NCBI GenBank assembly: GCA_002432795.1
Contig: DJGU01000044.1
Span: forward strand, 1,051 to 8,077
Length of the DNA stretch: 7,027 bases
Source: Anaerolineaceae bacterium UBA5838
GTDB taxonomy: Bacteria; Chloroflexota; Anaerolineae; Anaerolineales; Anaerolineaceae
Reading direction: 5' to 3'
Shown piece by piece: positions 1 through 6,671 of this stretch. Within the stretch, counting starts at the first letter, position 1. Every line of letters begins with the position of its first letter. The translations under genes and the position numbers were made by a program. Below the pieces are notes generated by a model, which was given only the letters and a program-made list of their open reading frames with translations, was not told the origin of the DNA and did no database searches.

Positions 1-410
1 TAGGGATAGGCTTAAATCTGCAGCCTGGAGCCTTTGACGGAAATACGGCCATGAATTTTCCAGCCAGTGACGTTTTCAGCGAAAGCGGCTATAGTTTGGA
101 TGCCGAAACCTGGCTGTGGTCAATCCTGGAGGCACTGCGAGCGCTACGGCAACTGCTGCCTGGTGAAGCCTTCATGCGGGAATGGAATGAGCAGCTGGCA
201 TTCCGGGGGGAGACCAGGCGAATCAGGAACTATAAAGGCGAAACGGGGTTGTTTCGCCTTTTGAGTGTTGTGTCTGACGGCTCACTTCAGGTGGAGGATG
301 CCGGCGGTCAATTTTTCAGTTTTCAGTCTGCCGAAATATTGCCCTATTCTTCATCCTCTTCTTCTTCATCATCATCTTCTTCTTCATCATCATCTTCTTC
401 TTCAGAGTAA
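1..410 (+). CDS. birA: Biotin--[acetyl-CoA-carboxylase] ligase, C-terminal part (5' end outside window)
   Basis: This is the C-terminal part of a biotin-protein ligase, the cytoplasmic enzyme that makes biotinyl-5'-AMP and transfers biotin to a lysine of carboxylase carrier domains. The frame is open from the left edge with no stop (first whole codon at 3), so the ATG at 51 is internal. The first visible residues, GIGLNL, match the conserved GIGxN strand near the end of the catalytic domain. A helical stretch follows, then W-x-x-x-LAFRGE and a beta-rich segment ending FFSFQSAEILPY, which matches the small SH3-like C-terminal domain. The family normally ends about there. Here the protein runs on through about 19 consecutive Ser and one Glu before TAA at 408-410. 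That serine tail is encoded antisense to the GyrA acidic tail (overlap 344-410). Whether an N-terminal DNA-binding repressor domain exists cannot be seen. The family call is firm; the tail is probably a by-product of the overlap. Confidence 0.85.
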   Translation, partial: GIGLNLQPGAFDGNTAMNFPASDVFSESGYSLDAETWLWSILEALRALRQLLPGEAFMREWNEQLAFRGETRRIRNYKGETGLFRLLSVVSDGSLQVEDAGGQFFSFQSAEILPYSSSSSSSSSSSSSSSSSSSE

Positions 411-3037
411 TCTAATTCTTCTTCGGCAGTTTCCGGGTTGGGTTCGGGATCCGTTTCAAGATCCTCATCCCTCACAGCAACTTTTCGTCCGGAGCGGCGC
501 GGGGCGGCTTCGCCGGCGGCTACGGAAGCAGCATGGGTTTGTTCGGAAAGTTCCACTTCTTCCTGGGATATTCGGGCGACCGCAGCAATGCTGTCGCTTT
601 CGCCCAGGTCCATGACCTTGACGCCCTGCGTGGAGCGGCCTTGAACCGAGATCTCGGCGACCTTGGTGCGCAGAACGATCCCCCCGCGGGAAATGATCGT
701 GATTTCCTCGTCATCAAGGACCACACGCGCTTCAGCGATATCCCCGACGGAACCGCGCATATCCTGATTGATTGTCGTAACGCCAAGCGTACCGCGGGAC
801 TTGGGGATGTATTCTTCCAGGGGTGTGCGCTTGCCCTGACCCTTCCCGGTCAAAACAAACAAGTAGCCTTCCGGCTCGGCAACTTCCAAACCTGCCACCT
901 GGTCATCACCGCGCAGGCTGATGCCTGTGACGCCCATCGTGGTTCGCCCTGTGGGGCGGACTTGCTTTTCGTGGAAGCGCAGCGCTTTGCCCTTCCTGGT
1001 AATAAGCATGAGATCATCCTGACCGCCTGTCTTGCGAACCCAGCCCAATTCATCGCCATCATTCAAGCGGATAGCGATCAGACCGGATGGCCGCACACTC
1101 TCAAAGTCCGACATGGGCACGCGCTTGATGCGCCCAAGCCTTGTGGCAAGGGCAAAGAATTTAGCATCGCTGAAATCTTCAACAGGCAGCAAGGCTGTGA
1201 CGCTCTCATCAGGTTCGAGGTTGAGGATGTTGACCAGGGGGATGCCGCGCCCCTGCCGGGATTCTTCGGGCAGTTCAAACACCCTTACGGAGTAGACTTT
1301 ACCCTTGTTGGTGAAGAATAGCATGGTGCCAAGCGTGTTGGCACGCACGAAGAAGGTGACAGCATCTTCGCCGCGCATACTCTGACCAATCACGCCGCGA
1401 CCGCCTCTGCCCTGGGAGCGGTAGGCTTGGTCTGAAACGCGTTTGATGTAACCCCGGTCAGTAATGGAAACGAATACTGGTTCGTCCTGAACGAGGGACT
1501 CGTCTGAAAGGTCCATTTCGAGGTCAGGCACGATGTGCGTTCGGCGGTCGTTGCCGAATTTTTCAGCAACTTCGTTCAAGTCGGTGCGGATGATCTCGAG
1601 TATTTTGTGCGGATTGGCAAGAATATCTTCGAGCTCGGCAATAGTATCGATCAGCGCTTTGAATTCATCTTCAATCTTTTGGCGTTCAAGGGCGGCCAGG
1701 CGGCGCAGCTGCATATCGAGAATTGCTTGGGCCTGGATTTCGGTCAGGTTGAAGCGGTTTATCAAATTTGTTTTGGCGACATCAGCATCCTTGGATTCGC
1801 GGATGGTCTTAATCACCGCGTCCAGGTTTGCGATCGCAATCAGGAGCCCGTCAAGGATGTGAGCACGTTTTTTGGCTTTATCGAGTTCAAAGAGAGTACG
1901 GCGGGTGATAACGACCTGGCGATGTTCGAGGTAATGCGTGAGAGCGCGTTTGAGGGTGAGCATGCGGGGTTCAGCATCCACCAGAGCCAGCAATTGCACA
2001 CCAAAGGTGGACTGAAGCGGAGTGTATTTGTAGAGCTGGTTCAGAACACGCCGCGGTTGGGTGCCGCGTTTGAGCTCGATGACGATGCGCATACCATTGC
2101 GGTCAGACTCATCGCGCATGTCTGAGATCGAATCGATGCGACCTTCGCGGTGAAGGGCGGCGATGCGTTCGATCAGGCTGGTTTTGTTGAGCTGATAAGG
2201 TATCTCATAAATGATGATCGCGAATCGTCCGTCGCGAATTTCTTCAATAGTGGCAGAGCCGCGCATAGTAAGGTGTCCGCGACCAGTGCTGTAGGCCTGG
2301 CGGATGCCTTCACTGCCGACGATAATGCCGCCAGTAGGGAAGTCGGGTCCGGGAATCAGTTGCATAAGGTCTTCGACACTGACCTCATCGAGCTCGTCGA
2401 AGCGGTCGATCAGCAGGTTAAGCCCGGCTACCAACTCGCGCAGGTTGTGAGGCGGGATGTTGGTGGCCATGCCAACGGCAATACCGTTGGAGCCATTCAT
2501 CAGCAGATTGGGGATGCGAGCGGGCAGAACCTCAGGCTCCTTCAGAGAACCATCAAAGTTATCAAGAAAGTCGACTGTGTCTTTGTCCAGGTCAGACAGA
2601 ATTTCGTCCGCGATTTTGTGTAAACGGGCTTCTGTATAGCGCATGGCTGCCGGGGAGTCTCCGTCAATCGAGCCAAAGTTGCCCTGACCGTCAATGAGCG
2701 GGTAGCGCATTGAGAAATCCTGCGCCATGCGTGCCATTGAATCATAGACGGCTGAATCACCGTGGGGATGGTATTTACCCAGGACTTCACCGACGATACG
2801 GGCGGATTTTTTGTAGGGCGTGTTGGCGCGAATGCCCATATCCTGCATGGCGTAAAGAATGCGCCGGTGGACAGGCTTGAGTCCGTCGCGTACGTCCGGG
2901 ATGGCGCGGGCGACGATAACGCTCATGGCATAGTCGAGGTAAGCAGTGCGCATTTGCTCGTCAATACCAACAGCCTGAAGGCTGCCAGCGTTGTTAATGA
3001 CAGGTTCTTCAGCGGGAATTTCAGTTTGTTCAGTCAT
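344..3037 (-). CDS. gyrA: DNA gyrase subunit A
   Basis: GyrA is the breakage-reunion subunit of DNA gyrase. With GyrB it introduces negative supercoils in an ATP-dependent, type IIA topoisomerase reaction. The 897-residue product has the whole architecture. The N-terminal winged-helix/tower domain starts near residue 30. The catalytic Tyr134 lies in AAMRYTEARL. The quinolone region reads KYHPHGDSAVYD, with Ser95 and Asp99 at the places of E. coli Ser83 and Asp87, so no classical resistance change is present. A beta-propeller domain runs from about 505 to 823. The GyrA box is QGRGGRG at 542-548, which favours gyrase over ParC. A 74-residue hydrophilic tail (824-897) follows; its last 26 residues are acidic except for one Leu, one Tyr and one Ser. 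Acidic tails modulate DNA wrapping in E. coli GyrA. The start ATG has a GGAAG Shine-Dalgarno (3046-3050) 8 nt upstream. The TAG stop lies inside convergent birA. The gene appears monocistronic, with its own promoter. Confidence 0.97.
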   Translation of the reverse strand: MTEQTEIPAEEPVINNAGSLQAVGIDEQMRTAYLDYAMSVIVARAIPDVRDGLKPVHRRILYAMQDMGIRANTPYKKSARIVGEVLGKYHPHGDSAVYDSMARMAQDFSMRYPLIDGQGNFGSIDGDSPAAMRYTEARLHKIADEILSDLDKDTVDFLDNFDGSLKEPEVLPARIPNLLMNGSNGIAVGMATNIPPHNLRELVAGLNLLIDRFDELDEVSVEDLMQLIPGPDFPTGGIIVGSEGIRQAYSTGRGHLTMRGSATIEEIRDGRFAIIIYEIPYQLNKTSLIERIAALHREGRIDSISDMRDESDRNGMRIVIELKRGTQPRRVLNQLYKYTPLQSTFGVQLLALVDAEPRMLTLKRALTHYLEHRQVVITRRTLFELDKAKKRAHILDGLLIAIANLDAVIKTIRESKDADVAKTNLINRFNLTEIQAQAILDMQLRRLAALERQKIEDEFKALIDTIAELEDILANPHKILEIIRTDLNEVAEKFGNDRRTHIVPDLEMDLSDESLVQDEPVFVSITDRGYIKRVSDQAYRSQGRGGRGVIGQSMRGEDAVTFFVRANTLGTMLFFTNKGKVYSVRVFELPEESRQGRGIPLVNILNLEPDESVTALLPVEDFSDAKFFALATRLGRIKRVPMSDFESVRPSGLIAIRLNDGDELGWVRKTGGQDDLMLITRKGKALRFHEKQVRPTGRTTMGVTGISLRGDDQVAGLEVAEPEGYLFVLTGKGQGKRTPLEEYIPKSRGTLGVTTINQDMRGSVGDIAEARVVLDDEEITIISRGGIVLRTKVAEISVQGRSTQGVKVMDLGESDSIAAVARISQEEVELSEQTHAASVAAGEAAPRRSGRKVAVRDEDLETDPEPNPETAEEELDYSEEEDDDEEEDDDEEEEDEE
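359..403. repeat. 18-bp tandem repeat, 2.5 copies, coding on both strands
   Basis: The unit is TTCTTCTTC followed by ATCATCATC, at 359-376 and 377-394, with a half unit at 395-403; similar TTC/TCC triplets lie just before it. On the minus strand it encodes alternating EEE and DDD in the GyrA tail. On the plus strand, in another phase, it encodes only Ser at the end of BirA. Gain or loss of a whole unit would add or remove six residues in both proteins without shifting either frame. Confidence 0.9.
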
Positions 3038-3086
3038 GTTTTTTTCTTCCGATGCTGCCGTAAAAGTGGCTTAGCATAACCTTTTT

Positions 3087-3122
3087 ATTATACCTCATTT
3101 ATCAGATAAAAAGCAGATAAAA
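3087..3122 (-). promoter_or_regulatory. Probable gyrA promoter with duplicated upstream motif
   Basis: Reading the minus strand, a perfect -10 hexamer TATAAT lies at 3092-3087, which would start transcription near 3080 and leave a leader of about 42 nt. At the expected distance there is no good -35 (TGCTTT at a 17-bp spacing), and no TG extension. Instead the motif TTTTATCTG occurs twice, at 3122-3114 and 3111-3103, 11 bp apart, so on the same helix face and covering the -35 zone. The -10 is clear; the role of the repeats is inferred. Confidence 0.55.
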
Positions 3123-3215
3123 TGCGGGAGAGCGCAAAAAAGCGCCAAAATTCAAGAATTGGTCAAGTGAAAGGATTAACCCTGACAAGTAGTGTTGGCT
3201 ATGAAAAGGCGGGAA

Positions 3216-3248
3216 TTTTAAAAATGCCCGATTTCTGAAACCGGGCAT
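3216..3248 (-). terminator. Intrinsic terminator of the FHA-domain gene
   Basis: On the minus strand, just after the FHA gene stop, ATGCCCG (3248-3242) pairs with CGGGCAT (3230-3224). Three further A/T pairs can form inside after one mismatch. The stem is followed directly by a T run and TTTTAAAATT. This is a standard rho-independent shape, and it separates the FHA transcript from gyrA, which lies downstream on the same strand. Confidence 0.75.
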
Positions 3249-3263
3249 GCTGCAAATTAATTA

Positions 3264-3857
3264 TTAGTTGACTGGGCAACCAGGTATCCGGTTGGCAGAG
3301 AAGAAGCACCACCAGCTGGTTGGCATGAATATCACGATGACCATGATGATGATAATCGCGATCAGGAGCAGAATAAAAAAGTTGGAGTACCAGGGAGTGG
3401 TTTGTTTTAGTTCAGGGATGGGTTCGGGCGCAATTGCCTTTTGGGGGACCGGTTTCTGGGCAGGCTGGTATGCTTGCTGGGGCGCTTGGGGGGCAGGCTC
3501 TGGCACGGATTCTGCCTGGGGATAGGCGCTGTAGGTGGGTGTCTTAGCCTGATCTGGCCATTCGAAGCTCATCACAGTCGATTCCGCCATGGTGATCAGG
3601 TCGCCATTGTTGAGGCGTTGGGGTGAGCTGATGCGGACCCCATTGAGGAAGGTGCCGTTGGTGGAACCCAGGTCCTCTATATAGACGCCATCTGTGCGGG
3701 TTAGAAAACGGGCGTGACGGCGTGAAATCTCCTGGTCTGGCACCGGGATGTCATTGGCGAGGTCACGACCAAGCGTGACTTCAGTTTTTTCGAGATAAAA
3801 ACTTGAACCGGGGATAGGCCCCGAACGCATGACGATGAGAGGTTTTTGTTCTGACAT
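3264..3857 (-). CDS. FHA-domain protein with C-terminal membrane anchor
   Basis: This 197-residue protein probably binds phosphothreonine peptides at the inner face of the membrane. The forkhead-associated domain spans about residues 7-100. It carries the family's contact residues: Gly30-Arg31 (TLGRD), Ser45 and His48 (SRRH), and Asn67-Gly68 within DLGSTNGTFLNG. A flexible Pro/Gln/Ala-rich linker follows (about 104-154). One strongly hydrophobic helix (about 160-178, with a run of Ile) comes next, then a 19-residue tail holding Cys184 and Cys194. There is no signal peptide, so the protein looks tail-anchored with the FHA domain in the cytoplasm. The start ATG has AGGAG at 3867-3863, 5 nt upstream. 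The gene stands alone between its own promoter and terminator, divergent from yvcK. FHA proteins usually partner Ser/Thr kinases, but none is visible here, so its ligand is unknown. The domain call is firm; the function is open. Confidence 0.88.
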   Translation of the reverse strand: MSEQKPLIVMRSGPIPGSSFYLEKTEVTLGRDLANDIPVPDQEISRRHARFLTRTDGVYIEDLGSTNGTFLNGVRISSPQRLNNGDLITMAESTVMSFEWPDQAKTPTYSAYPQAESVPEPAPQAPQQAYQPAQKPVPQKAIAPEPIPELKQTTPWYSNFFILLLIAIIIIMVIVIFMPTSWWCFFSANRIPGCPVN

Positions 3858-3895
3858 GGTCGCTCCTAACTTAAAGCAGTCAATTTAGATACCTG

Positions 3896-3904
3896 ATTTT
3901 ACCA
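3896..3904 (-). promoter_or_regulatory. Possible extended -10 promoter of the FHA gene
   Basis: On the minus strand TGG-TAAAAT (3904-3896) fits an extended -10 element, giving a start near 3889 and a leader of about 32 nt that contains the AGGAG ribosome site. A perfect TTGACA lies upstream at 3928-3923, but at a 21-bp spacing, which is too long for a usual -35. The sequence is suggestive only. Confidence 0.4.
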
Positions 3905-3974
3905 TTGTCTGGCTAAGTCTGTTGTCAATATCAAAGCTGTGCAAAAATGTTGCCTGACGCTGAATAAATGCGCG

Positions 3975-4010
3975 TTGACGCTGGCAAAGAATCCTGCTAT
4001 TATCAAAAAT
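3975..4010 (+). promoter_or_regulatory. Strong sigma-70-type promoter of yvcK, leaderless arrangement
   Basis: TTGACG (3975-3980), a 17-bp spacer and TATTAT (3998-4003) give two hexamers each differing from consensus by one base. The -10 is also extended by TGC (3995-3997). A start 7-8 nt after the -10 falls at 4010-4011, the A of the yvcK ATG. There is no Shine-Dalgarno before that ATG, which agrees with a leaderless mRNA. TGACGCTG occurs at 3955-3962 and again at 3976-3983, overlapping the -35. Confidence 0.72.
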
Positions 4011-5345
4011 ATGAGTAATCCTGAAAAGAAAAGCAGTTGGTTGAAGCAGCTGATTAAACGTGCTCAGCAGGAATTCAGATGGCTTGCACCTGGCATGGGC
4101 TATAAGCGCTGGCTGGTGCTGACCATTGTTGGATCGATTCTGCTGGGGCTTGGCGCGGCGGTCCTGGTGTTGGATTACTATCGCAGCACCACGAATGAAG
4201 CTTTGGTGCCTATCCTGGCAGTGCTCTCACTCCGTTTTCTGGACAGACCCATCCGATTCCTGCTCTTTGGTGGTTTGGGGATGGCAATGATCCTGATCGG
4301 GATTTGGGGAGCAAACCGCTCCTTATTGCGCCCATTTGAAAAAAATGGCAAACCAGTCTGGGATACGCTCAAGAATTACCGCCAGCGTGAAAAAGGGATC
4401 AAGGTGGTGGTGATTGGCGGTGGGCACGGGCTGGCGGCACTGCTGCGAGGCTTAAAGGAATACACCCACAACATCACCGCCATTGTGACGGTTGCCGATA
4501 ACGGCGGATCATCGGGAGAACTGCGGCGTGATCTGGGCGTGCTGCCGCCGGGAGACATCCGCAATTGCCTGTCGGCTCTCAGTAGCGATGAAGCGCTGCT
4601 CTCCCAGGTTTTTCAATATCGTTTCACCTCCGGAGGGGGGCTTGAAGGGCATTCACTGGGAAACCTGTTCATCACAGCCCTCAGTGAAATCACCGGCAGT
4701 TTTGAAGAAGCAGTCGCGGAGTCCGGCAAGGTTTTGGCGATTTATGGACAGGTACTGCCTTCGACATTAAGTAATGTGGAACTGGTTGGGGACGTGCAAG
4801 AGCATGTGACTCAAGAGATTGTGGAAGTCAGGGGCGAGGCACAGCTGACCGAGTATCCGGGCAAGATCCTGAAAGTCTGGATCGATCCGGAAGAGTCACC
4901 GGCATATCCCCCCACAACATCCGCCATTCTGGACGCGGATTTGATCCTGATTGGTCCAGGCAGTTTGTATACCAGTTTGCTGCCAAATTTGTTGGTAAAG
5001 GGGCTTTCCGATGCAATTCTAGCCAGCCGCGCAGAAGTTTTTTATATCTGCAACATCGCCACTGAACCGGGTGAAACCGATGGATTCAACGCATCGGACC
5101 ATGCCCGGGAAATTGACCGGCATATCTGTAAGCATTTGTTTAACCTCGCGATTTGCAACCGGAATTATCACGGAGATTTGGGCGGCAAGGCGGAGTGGGT
5201 TCTGTTGGATGATGAGATGCGGCAAAACTACCGCGTATACGAAGCGGACCTGGTGGACGACTTGTATCCCTGGAGACACAGCTCCAGGAAGCTGGCGCGG
5301 GCAATCATGAACTTGTATGAAGAGCGTACAGGACCTTTGAATTAA
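4011..5345 (+). CDS. yvcK: YvcK/CofD-family protein with N-terminal membrane domain (gluconeogenesis factor)
   Basis: This 444-residue protein belongs to the UPF0052/CofD-like group that includes Bacillus YvcK and mycobacterial CuvA. Those bind UDP-N-acetylglucosamine and are needed for growth on gluconeogenic carbon and for normal cell-wall synthesis. Residues 1-30 are basic. Hydrophobic helices at about 35-57 and 81-101 look transmembrane, so both ends should be cytoplasmic. The soluble domain starts near 130 with VVVIGGGHGL (nucleotide-binding loop). TVADNGGSSGELRRDLG (about 160-176), PPGDIRNCLSAL (179-190), GHSLGN (213-218) and IGPGSLYTSLLPNLLV then follow, all hallmark motifs. I chose the ATG at 4011. 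A GTG at 3939 would extend the frame by 24 residues, but it lacks a ribosome site and would place the promoter at 3975-4003 inside the gene. gap-pgk lie just downstream in the same direction, 193 bp away with their own promoter-like sequence. CofD itself (a coenzyme F420 enzyme) is less likely, because the sequence follows the YvcK pattern. Confidence 0.88.
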   Translation: MSNPEKKSSWLKQLIKRAQQEFRWLAPGMGYKRWLVLTIVGSILLGLGAAVLVLDYYRSTTNEALVPILAVLSLRFLDRPIRFLLFGGLGMAMILIGIWGANRSLLRPFEKNGKPVWDTLKNYRQREKGIKVVVIGGGHGLAALLRGLKEYTHNITAIVTVADNGGSSGELRRDLGVLPPGDIRNCLSALSSDEALLSQVFQYRFTSGGGLEGHSLGNLFITALSEITGSFEEAVAESGKVLAIYGQVLPSTLSNVELVGDVQEHVTQEIVEVRGEAQLTEYPGKILKVWIDPEESPAYPPTTSAILDADLILIGPGSLYTSLLPNLLVKGLSDAILASRAEVFYICNIATEPGETDGFNASDHAREIDRHICKHLFNLAICNRNYHGDLGGKAEWVLLDDEMRQNYRVYEADLVDDLYPWRHSSRKLARAIMNLYEERTGPLN

Positions 5346-5418
5346 AAGCGTTCTTTTGGGATAATCAAGTCATCGATAAACCCTCAGTGAGATTGCTTTC
5401 TCATTGAAAACTTGTGCT

Positions 5419-5430
5419 CTTTATATAAAG
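5419..5430. repeat. 12-bp perfect palindrome upstream of gap
   Basis: CTTTATATAAAG is a perfect inverted repeat whose centre lies about 45 bp upstream of the predicted gap transcription start. It could be a regulator site. An A/T-rich palindrome of this size can also occur by chance. Confidence 0.3.
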
Positions 5431-5457
5431 TTGTTCCTGTTGAGCCAATAAATCGGA

Positions 5458-5463
5458 TATAAT
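5458..5463 (+). promoter_or_regulatory. Probable -10 element of the gap promoter
   Basis: A perfect TATAAT stands 75 bp before the gap start codon and predicts a transcript start near 5470 and a leader of about 69 nt. The -35 zone at a 17-18 bp spacing (TCCTGT/TTCCTG) is poor; a TTGAGC at 5440-5445 is too close (12-bp spacer). The promoter may rely on an activator or an upstream element, as also suspected for gyrA. Confidence 0.5.
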
Positions 5464-5486
5464 TCTATAGGTTAAGCGTAAACACT

Positions 5487-5502
5487 CTGGCAGCAATGCC
5501 AG
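5487..5502 (+). other. Small stem-loop in the gap leader
   Basis: CTGGCA and TGCCAG form a perfect 6-bp stem closed by GCAA, a GNRA-type tetraloop. It would sit early in the gap mRNA leader, about 17 nt from the predicted 5' end and 27 nt before the GGAGG ribosome site (5530-5534). No T run follows, so it is not a terminator. A role in mRNA stability is plausible but unproven. Confidence 0.45.
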
Positions 5503-5538
5503 TAAAGAATAAACCAAATTCACTCAATCGGAGGATAT

Positions 5539-6588
<1,050 letters not shown>

Positions 6589-6613
6589 ACCTCAAGGTTT
6601 ACTGAACAAATGG

Positions 6614-6656
6614 ATGCGCAGCATTGTTTTTCAAAAGAACAGTGATGCGCATTTTT
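6614..6656 (+). terminator. Strong terminator-like hairpin between gap and pgk
   Basis: ATGCGCA (6614-6620) pairs with TGCGCAT (6646-6652). After a single G/A mismatch, CATTGTT (6622-6628) pairs with AACAGTG (6638-6644), with one G-U pair. This gives about 14 base pairs and a 9-nt loop. A run of five T (6652-6656) follows at once. It has the full form of an intrinsic terminator, yet the pgk ribosome site begins only 6 nt later and no good promoter fits in between. It probably acts as a partial terminator or as a 3'-end stabiliser for gap mRNA. Confidence 0.78.
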
Positions 6657-6671
6657 CATAGAAGGAGAAAA

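Noticed and set aside
359..403. CRISPR-like or other non-coding repeat array
   Set aside because: The units are directly adjacent, of low complexity and in frame with Asp/Glu codons; no spacers exist.
51..410. A stand-alone 119-residue gene starting at ATG 51
   Set aside because: The frame is open to the left edge and residues before 51 (GIGLNL) match the BirA catalytic domain, so the ATG is internal.
533..1321. 262-codon open frame on the + strand within gyrA
   Set aside because: It is antisense to conserved gyrA codons, has no family resemblance or ribosome site, and reflects codon bias. The + strand frames at 1535-2125 and 2150-2623 fail for the same reason.
344..3037. ParC (topoisomerase IV) instead of GyrA
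   Set aside because: The intact seven-residue GyrA box and full propeller favour gyrase; no parE or gyrB neighbour is needed for the call.
3131..3167. Short repeats GCGC-A6-GCGC, AATTC-AA-GAATT and TCAAG pairs upstream of gyrA
   Set aside because: Each arm is 4-5 bp, which is expected by chance in A/T-rich intergenic DNA, and none has a consistent relation to a promoter.
3038..3263. A replication origin near gyrA
   Set aside because: No DnaA-box cluster (TTATCCACA-like) was seen in any intergenic stretch, and dnaA, dnaN and gyrB are absent from the window.
3923..3928. Perfect TTGACA on the - strand as the -35 of the FHA gene
   Set aside because: The only fair -10 downstream lies 21 bp away, too far for a standard promoter; the extended -10 alone is the better guess.
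3939..4010. GTG at 3939 as the start of yvcK
   Set aside because: It has no Shine-Dalgarno, the extension matches nothing known, and it contains a near-consensus promoter for the ATG at 4011.
5385..5406. Hairpin CAGTGAG/CTCATTG after yvcK as its terminator
   Set aside because: The 7-bp stem includes a G-U pair and is followed by AAAACTT, with no T run, so an intrinsic terminator is not supported.
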